Of a stretch of DNA of 64,000 nucleotides, positions 59,022-64,000 are shown piece by piece. Numbering within the stretch: the first letter of the stretch is position 1; every line of letters starts with the position of its first letter. The notes beneath the pieces were generated by a model. It searched no databases. It saw nothing but the letters and a program-made list of their open reading frames with translations, and was not told where the DNA came from. Where the stretch lies: assembly GCA_963204915.1 (NCBI GenBank), contig CAUJHS010000022.1, positions 620,001 to 684,000 of the forward strand, written 5' to 3'. Both the position numbers and the translations under genes were made by a program. Source of the DNA: Planctomycetota bacterium (GTDB lineage Bacteria > Planctomycetota > Planctomycetia > Pirellulales > Pirellulaceae).

Positions 59022-60818
59022 TTATTCGCCCGAACTTTCGCCGCGCGGCTGCTCGATCGTCAAGGCCTGATCGACGGTAACATCTTTCAAGTGCTGGACA
59101 GCGCCGCCGGGCCAGATCACCTCGACCTCGTAGGGTCCGGGATCTTCACCCAAACCGAAGATGAGCGCCGGCTGGTGGCTAACTGCGTAACTGGTTCCGC
59201 CTGCTAAGTCTTGCACCTGAACGAGCCGAGGATCCTTCGAACCTTGCGGCCGGACGATCACGCGGCATCCGATGCCGCGACGGTTCGAGGCGCGCCCCCG
59301 GAACGCGAACTTCAGCCAATGGCCGCGCTCCGAGTCGTTGCGGAGGAGCGCCAGCGGGTCGTTTTGATGGATCACCGCCAAGTCAGGATCGCCGTCGTCA
59401 TCGTAGTCGCACCAGGCGACGCCACGACCAACATACTTTCCTTCGAAGAAGGGCCCAGGCGACCCGCCTAGGTCGCGCCACGTCGCGCCATCGAGCGCCA
59501 AGAGTTGCGGGCGCATCTTGTGGAGCGGGTTGCCGGGATAATTTTCGATATGCCCATTCGCGACGAAGATTTCCTCTTGTCCGTCTTGGTTGAAGTCGAG
59601 CAAGGCGGTTCCAAAGCCCAAATAGGGCATCGTGGGGGCGTGCAGGCCGGCCAGGGCGGTAATATCTTGAAAACCTTGGTCGCCCAGGTTCTGGTACAGC
59701 GTGTTCGACTCGTTGTGGAAGTGCGTGGAATAAAGATCGAGGTAGCCGTTGTTGTCGATGTCGGCCACGCCCAACCCCATGCTGGCTTGGAATGAACCAT
59801 TACGGTCGGCGGCGCATCCCAGAAGCGTGGCGCTTTCCCGGAACTGCCCTTTCCCCTGATTCAAAAAGAGGAAGTTAGCCGTGGTGTCGTTCGCCACGTA
59901 GATGTCGGGCAGTTGGTCGTTGTTGAAATCGGCCACCGCCACGCCGAGCCCTTTATTGCCGGGACCGAACAAACCGCGCGCTTGGGCCTCGGCTGTGAAC
60001 GTCCCGTCGCCTTGGTTCATGTAGCATTCATCGGGCCAGGGATCGAGATCTTTCGGATGGCAAATACGGTGCTCGCCGTCTTTGGTGCGGCAGTCGAGCG
60101 GATTTTTCGGATCGTAGATCAAATAGTTGCAAACATACAAATCGAGATCGCCATCCAGGTCGATGTCGGCCCACGCCGCCGAACTGCTCCAGCGCGGGTC
60201 ATTGACCCTGGCGTGCGACGCGATTTCCTCGAAGGTGCCGTCGCCCAGGTTTCGCCACAGCGTATTGGCTGCCACATTCGTCACGTACACGTCGTCAAAG
60301 CCGTCGTCGTCGAAGTCGCCTACCGCTACTCCAATGCTGTAGCCGAACTCGGCCACGCGGCTCGGCCCGGTGACCTCTTGAAACTTCCCGGCGCCTCGGC
60401 CGCGGAAGATCGCATCGTTGGGCTGGTCGGGCGTGACATCTTTCGTGGAGTCGCCCCCTTGATTGAGGTAGATATCCCACAGGCCGTCGCGGTCGTAGTC
60501 GAGCCAGCCGGCGCCACCGCCGAGCGTCTCGACCATGATCGACTTGCCCTGCTCGCCGTTGACATACACGTGAGTGAGCCCGCTGGATTTCGCTACGTCG
60601 GTAAGGCGCAACGAGGAAAGCGAGGGCGAGGATTGCGGAGAAACCTCGGCTTGGCGTGGCGGCGCTTCCTGCTCGTCAACAAACACGAAGGGAGAAGGCT
60701 CGCGGACCGTGGGCTCGGGGGTTTCTCCGCCGCCACAGGAAAGCCCCGAGATTGCCCCCACAAGCAGCAGCGCGGCGCCCCAGCAGACTCGGGCGCGAAT
60801 CGAACGAAGCGTAGCCAT
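59022..60818 (-). CDS. CRTAC1-like lipoprotein with FG-GAP repeats and ASPIC/UnbV domain (second copy)
   Basis: 598 residues; lipobox SGLSC (Cys28). It has six or more FG-GAP repeats, several with Asp-rich loops (DYDRDGLWDIY, DFDDDGFDDVY, DIDLDGDLDLY, DYDDDGDPDLAV), and a C-terminal ASPIC/UnbV domain (ASNRRGIGCRVIVRPQGS ... EVIWPGGAVQHLKDV). It lacks the long N-terminal TPR-like region of the 56728 gene. The region upstream of its start (60828-60915) has two hairpins. Function unknown; such proteins are numerous in planctomycetes. Confidence 0.92.
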   Translation of the reverse strand: MATLRSIRARVCWGAALLLVGAISGLSCGGGETPEPTVREPSPFVFVDEQEAPPRQAEVSPQSSPSLSSLRLTDVAKSSGLTHVYVNGEQGKSIMVETLGGGAGWLDYDRDGLWDIYLNQGGDSTKDVTPDQPNDAIFRGRGAGKFQEVTGPSRVAEFGYSIGVAVGDFDDDGFDDVYVTNVAANTLWRNLGDGTFEEIASHARVNDPRWSSSAAWADIDLDGDLDLYVCNYLIYDPKNPLDCRTKDGEHRICHPKDLDPWPDECYMNQGDGTFTAEAQARGLFGPGNKGLGVAVADFNNDQLPDIYVANDTTANFLFLNQGKGQFRESATLLGCAADRNGSFQASMGLGVADIDNNGYLDLYSTHFHNESNTLYQNLGDQGFQDITALAGLHAPTMPYLGFGTALLDFNQDGQEEIFVANGHIENYPGNPLHKMRPQLLALDGATWRDLGGSPGPFFEGKYVGRGVAWCDYDDDGDPDLAVIHQNDPLALLRNDSERGHWLKFAFRGRASNRRGIGCRVIVRPQGSKDPRLVQVQDLAGGTSYAVSHQPALIFGLGEDPGPYEVEVIWPGGAVQHLKDVTVDQALTIEQPRGESSGE

Positions 60819-60827
60819 AGCAACAAC

Positions 60828-60868
60828 AAAAAAAGAAGGGAAATGGTTGACAAGCAGCCATTTCCCTT
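60828..60868 (-). terminator. Rho-independent terminator for the DUF1559 gene
   Basis: AAGGGAAATGG (60836-60846) and CCATTTCCCTT (60858-60868) form an 11-bp perfect stem with an 11-base loop. Read leftward it is directly followed by a run of seven T (60828-60834 on the plus strand reads A). It lies 67 bases after the DUF1559 stop. Confidence 0.75.
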
Positions 60869-60887
60869 TCGAGGTTTAGTCTGTGAT

Positions 60888-60915
60888 CTTGAGGATCGCC
60901 GGTGCGATCCTCAAG
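60888..60915. terminator. Second perfect hairpin next to the terminator
   Basis: CTTGAGGATCGC (60888-60899) and GCGATCCTCAAG (60904-60915) form a 12-bp perfect stem with a 4-base loop (CGGT), 20 bases before the DUF1559 stop-proximal terminator in transcript order. No T-run follows it. Confidence 0.6.
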
Positions 60916-60934
60916 CGTGCAGCCATGAACAAGG

Positions 60935-61971
60935 TTACGGCAACTGAACCGCCCGTTGATCGTTACGTACGCCAATGCCGTAGCGTACGATGTTATCGAC
61001 GGTTTGCGGAACAAAGTGGGTGCTGCCGTCCACGTAAACGCACTGGGCGCCGCCGGGGTGCAAGCTGCTCCAACCGTGGCAACGGCGGTCGCCGGCGCCT
61101 TGCAGCCAAGCCTTGTTCTTGTTGTTGATCGGGTTACGAACGCTGTTGATGGCTCCTAAGGGGCTCATCCACGCGGCGTCATCGCAGAACCCGCGATCGT
61201 GCGGCACGTTGGCGGTGTTGCCGCCGCGCCAGTGCATGTCTTCGAACACCATGATCGTGTTCGAGGTGCCGTCGACCACTTCGGCCAAACGCACCGAGCC
61301 GTGATAACGGAACACACCGTTGATGAGGGGTTGCTCATTCAACGCTTCACCGTTGACCCATGGCGTGCCGGGGTTGGCGCCCTTGACAAACATGTTGGGG
61401 AAGTCGGGCGGGCCGGGGAAATCGGGCACGGCGCCGCAGTCTTTCCAGCCGCCCCAAATGTGGCCATGTTACCCACGTAGTCAGTACCGCCTGCGGTGGT
61501 GTTGGTGCTGCGGTAACCGCCTTTTTGGTTCGTGCGGATTCGTTCTTGATCGTTCGACGGGCAAATCAGCGTTTCGATAACCGCTTCACGAATCCGCTGA
61601 GGTTGGGAGGTCATCGTGTGCTGGTTATTGATCACGATTTGATCTTTGAGCGTGCCTTGCTCCATGAAGGGGAGAGCCGCCACGATCCACGACAACGTGT
61701 TCCAGTTGTTCGCCGGGCTACCGGGAACCACGCCGTTGCCAAGGTCGTTATTCCAAGGCAAGGTCTTGTACGTGTCTTCGTAGTTCAAGCACGCCAAGCC
61801 CAATTGCTTGAGGTTGTTCGAGCATTGAGAGCGCCGAGCCGCCTCACGAGCCGCTTGCACCGCAGGCAGAAGGAGTGCAACCAACACTCCGATAATGGCA
61901 ATCACGACCAGTAGCTCCACCAACGTGAAGCCGAATCGCGGCCCACTTCTTTGAGAACCCTTGAAACTCAT
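60935..61971 (-). pseudogene. DUF1559 pilin-like protein, broken by a one-base frameshift
   Basis: A type IV pilin-like secreted protein: the N-terminus [34 protein letters not shown] holds the prepilin signal (cleavage before Phe), and the C-terminus has the DUF1559 ending SSLHPGGAQCVYVDGSTHFV. The N-terminal frame (about 172 residues, ending near MATFG) and the C-terminal frame (about 172 residues, from GGWKDCG) are in different frames. They can be joined near 61449-61455, at a run of four C (plus strand), if one base is missing. The joined product would be about 345 residues, normal for the family. Real inactivation or an assembly error are both possible. It is paired with the lipoprotein gene at 62448, 51 bases upstream. 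Confidence 0.8.
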
Positions 61972-62022
61972 AGGCGCCTCTTACCAGAAAAGATGAAAAA
62001 AGAACAATGGCTGAACGAAAGC

Positions 62023-62448
62023 CTAAATCTCGATGTTAATCGTGTTGGGCCCGGCGGTAACTTCAACCTCTTTAGGCGTGGTGGAGGAATTCTTGTACTC
62101 CACGGGAACCCGGCCACCTTGAATCTTAGTGGGGTCGCCGCCGCCAGATTGCATATACGAGGTATCGCTGGGGTCCGAAAGCGTGACCTTGTACTTGCCG
62201 GGTTGCGCGCCTTCTTTTCCCTCAACGCCCGTATACAGGGTGTAGATCCCGTCGGCGCCCACGTTGCCGCCAGCCGCGTCCTTGCCTGTTTCCACTGGGT
62301 TGAACGTGATGCTCAGGCCGTCAGCGGGTTTGCCGTCAATCGTCACCTTGCCCGTAACGGGGTACGTTTCCGGCCCTGCGGGGCCGCCGCAGCCCGCCAA
62401 GGAAGCCAGCGCAATCGAGAAAGCAACAATTCCAAAAAACCGGATCAT
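62023..62448 (-). CDS. Small lipoprotein with a carboxypeptidase-regulatory-like domain
   Basis: 141 residues from the ATG at 62448; lipobox LAGC (Cys20). The mature part is one beta-sandwich (VTGKVTIDGKPADGLSITF ... GIYTLYTG ... GKYKVTL) of the kind often encoded next to DUF1559 genes in planctomycetes. It probably binds partner proteins or sugars at the membrane surface. AGGTC before the ATG is a weak ribosome site. The frame is open further upstream but without a signal. The 200 AT-rich bases upstream (62449-62648) have no other gene. Confidence 0.85.
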   Translation of the reverse strand: MIRFFGIVAFSIALASLAGCGGPAGPETYPVTGKVTIDGKPADGLSITFNPVETGKDAAGGNVGADGIYTLYTGVEGKEGAQPGKYKVTLSDPSDTSYMQSGGGDPTKIQGGRVPVEYKNSSTTPKEVEVTAGPNTINIEI

Positions 62449-62648
62449 GCAATAAGACCTTTGGGACCTTCGAGGTTGAGCAGATCGCCCAGAAAGAATG
62501 TTTTGACAAAAAAGCCTACAAGTTGGCCGGAAGCAACACTTATGCAAAAAGAATTTTTGATGAATGTGGGAAAAGTTATGGCGATGGATTGAACCCAGGA
62601 CGAAGGAAAGTGTTTTGCAAGAATTCTTGCTGCTAGTTTTCGCCTGCG

Positions 62649-63851
62649 TTATCCAGAATTGCGCATTCGCGCTTCCAGCCGCGCCGCAACGTCGGGTTCG
62701 CCGCATGTTTTGGCGTAACGGCTCATATCCTGCAACAGTTGGGGGGAGAGCGAACTGGTGTCGGGCGCCTGCAAAGCGTTCCGCATGATTTCTTTGCCCA
62801 ACAGCGCCGCCGACTGATACTGCTCGACCTTGTCAAAATCTTGTTTCAGTCGGTACACCGCCGCCAGGTCGTGCTGGGTTTGCCAGTCAAACGGATAGAG
62901 CGACAGGGCGTGCAAGTACGCTTTTTCCGCTTCCTCTTGTTCGTTGCGCACTTCGTGCATCCAGCCTTTGAAGCGCCAGAACCGGCTATCGGCGGCCGAC
63001 GAAGCCGGAGCCTGGGCCAAGAGTTTCGCCACACGTTCGCGATTGCCGCGGAAACACGCCAGGTTGAGGTGATACGCCAACAACTCTTCGTTCTTGGGAA
63101 ACCGCTCCAACAGGTCGGTCATGATCTGCTCGTACTTGGAAAGTCCGCCCGTGGAGGCGTTCTCGCTCTCGCTTTCTGCGTCCAGCGCCTGCGAATGAAG
63201 CAAATGCCACGAGCGCGCCACGAGAAACGGTTCATAGTCTGGAGCCGATTGCAGCCAGCGCTGGTTCAATTCATAACCGTTGGCGAAGGTAATCCAGTCG
63301 GCGCCCATCAGGTACATGTACGTTTCCGGTACGTCGCAACCGGCGGCAATGGCGCGGCGCGCCTCGGCCAGCATCGGCCCGCGTTGCCGAGACATCGCAT
63401 AATAAAAAATCAGCCGGCGATGCGCCTCGCTCAAGTCGGGCTGAAGCCGCAGGATGCGTTTACAGGTTTCCGCAGCGGCAATGGGCTGGTTAAGCGCTCC
63501 GAATTGCAGATGACTGAGTTCCAACAACCCGGCGGGAGTGCGCGGGTCTCCGTCGGGAAGGTAATACAAGTAGGACGCGGTCCGGATTGCGTCGCCCAGT
63601 TGGTTCGCCGATTCGGCGGCGTAAATCCACGGGAGGGCCTGATCGGGTCGCCACTGCGCCCATTCCGTAGCATTCTTTTCGAGTTCGGCCCACTGTTGTT
63701 GTTCGTAAGCGGTTTTACAGGCCGCCTCCAATTGGGCGGCGCGACGCAACCCGTAGCCCAGGTACGCCACCGAGACGACACAAGCCAGTCCGGCCAATAT
63801 CAGCAGATATTTGATGACGCGACGGCCGCGCGTGGTTGCTTTTTGAATCAT
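62649..63851 (-). CDS. Membrane-anchored TPR-type protein
   Basis: 400 residues. An N-terminal membrane helix (about 12-32) is followed by helical repeats with TPR features (AYEQQQWAELEKNATEWAQWRPDQALPWIYAAESANQLGD, split over residues about 48-85; later YLHALSLYPFDWQTQHDLAAVYRLKQDFDKVEQY). Likely a periplasmic scaffold. Its ATG overlaps the stop codon of the upstream gene by four bases (ATGA), so it is translationally coupled to that ASPIC/UnbV gene. Confidence 0.85.
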   Translation of the reverse strand: MIQKATTRGRRVIKYLLILAGLACVVSVAYLGYGLRRAAQLEAACKTAYEQQQWAELEKNATEWAQWRPDQALPWIYAAESANQLGDAIRTASYLYYLPDGDPRTPAGLLELSHLQFGALNQPIAAAETCKRILRLQPDLSEAHRRLIFYYAMSRQRGPMLAEARRAIAAGCDVPETYMYLMGADWITFANGYELNQRWLQSAPDYEPFLVARSWHLLHSQALDAESESENASTGGLSKYEQIMTDLLERFPKNEELLAYHLNLACFRGNRERVAKLLAQAPASSAADSRFWRFKGWMHEVRNEQEEAEKAYLHALSLYPFDWQTQHDLAAVYRLKQDFDKVEQYQSAALLGKEIMRNALQAPDTSSLSPQLLQDMSRYAKTCGEPDVAARLEARMRNSG

Positions 63852-64000
63852 TGCTCGACGATTTCCAGAACCTGGTTCGCAGGCAGCGGACCTTCCAGCA
63901 CCTGCGTTTTCCCCGAGGGCCAGACGACTTCGATCCGGTCGGCGGACTCCGCGTCGCCCAATCCAAAGTAGAGCGGCATGCGGCTTTGGGAAAGGTATCC
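63848..64000 (-). CDS. ASPIC/UnbV-domain protein, 3' end only (cut by right window edge)
   Basis: The last 50 codons of a leftward gene. The peptide reads as the C-terminus of an ASPIC/UnbV domain: SRMPLYFGLGDAESADRIEV, then VVWPSGKTQVLEG and a final EIVEQ. Its TGA (63848-63850) overlaps the ATG of the TPR gene. It is therefore probably a third CRTAC1-like protein in this neighbourhood, co-expressed with the TPR protein. Confidence 0.8.
   Translation of the reverse strand, partial: GYLSQSRMPLYFGLGDAESADRIEVVWPSGKTQVLEGPLPANQVLEIVEQ

Overview
The window looks like a chromosomal segment of a GC-rich planctomycete, probably from the Pirellulales side of the phylum. That placement is an inference from gene content. 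It carries a heme-motif/DUF1549-DUF1553 protein next to a DUF1501 protein and a PPC-domain protein, a DUF1559 pilin-like protein next to a small lipoprotein, several ASPIC/UnbV (CRTAC1-like) FG-GAP proteins, a GH127 enzyme with its own signal peptide, and many large secreted proteins or lipoproteins of unknown role. I saw no rRNA, tRNA, CRISPR array, transposase or integrase.

Left part (1-9 kb): a hybrid sensor kinase open to the left edge, a secreted protein with a 15-bp tandem repeat, a single-domain response regulator, SurE, a lipoprotein and a Gly/Trp-rich secreted protein. From 9.3 to 14.4 kb two paralogous TolC-type outer-membrane lipoproteins lie in tandem. They are followed by an oversized Gfo/Idh/MocA oxidoreductase and a GH127 enzyme.

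Metabolic core (18.8-26.8 kb): a periplasmic nitrate reductase locus built from two divergent units. The leftward unit is napD, napA, a four-heme NapB-like cytochrome made of two NapB-like halves, and a small unknown gene. The rightward unit is a tetraheme cytochrome c, an NrfC-type four-cluster ferredoxin, an NrfD-type membrane quinol dehydrogenase and an Rrf2-family regulator with an altered cysteine triad. The shared intergenic region holds a promoter-like sequence and two short palindromes. No napC, napG or napH is visible, so I infer that the NrfCD pair plus cytochrome feeds electrons to NapAB.

Middle part (26.8-45 kb): greA, a methyltransferase, a Cys-repeat secreted protein, a candidate structured small RNA with its own promoter (about 30.42-30.55 kb), unknown and membrane proteins, a DUF3365 heme protein, a DUF2254 membrane protein, and the 2-oxoglutarate dehydrogenase genes sucA-sucB with an inverted repeat in the sucA leader. 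A secreted multi-domain protein follows. It ends in a long inverted repeat and a promoter-like sequence whose spacer is an 18-bp perfect palindrome.

Right part (45-64 kb): the DUF1549/DUF1553, DUF1501 and PPC group, interrupted by a small AT-richer membrane protein gene; two paralogous secreted esterases; a hydrolase-cupin fusion; a membrane-anchored Abhydrolase_9 protein; two convergent CRTAC1-like lipoproteins; a DUF1559 gene that appears frameshifted; a small lipoprotein; a TPR protein; and, at the right edge, the 3' end of a third ASPIC/UnbV gene translationally coupled to the TPR gene. Start sites were re-chosen from Shine-Dalgarno sequences, signal peptides or conserved residue numbering, so several genes are shorter than their longest open frame.
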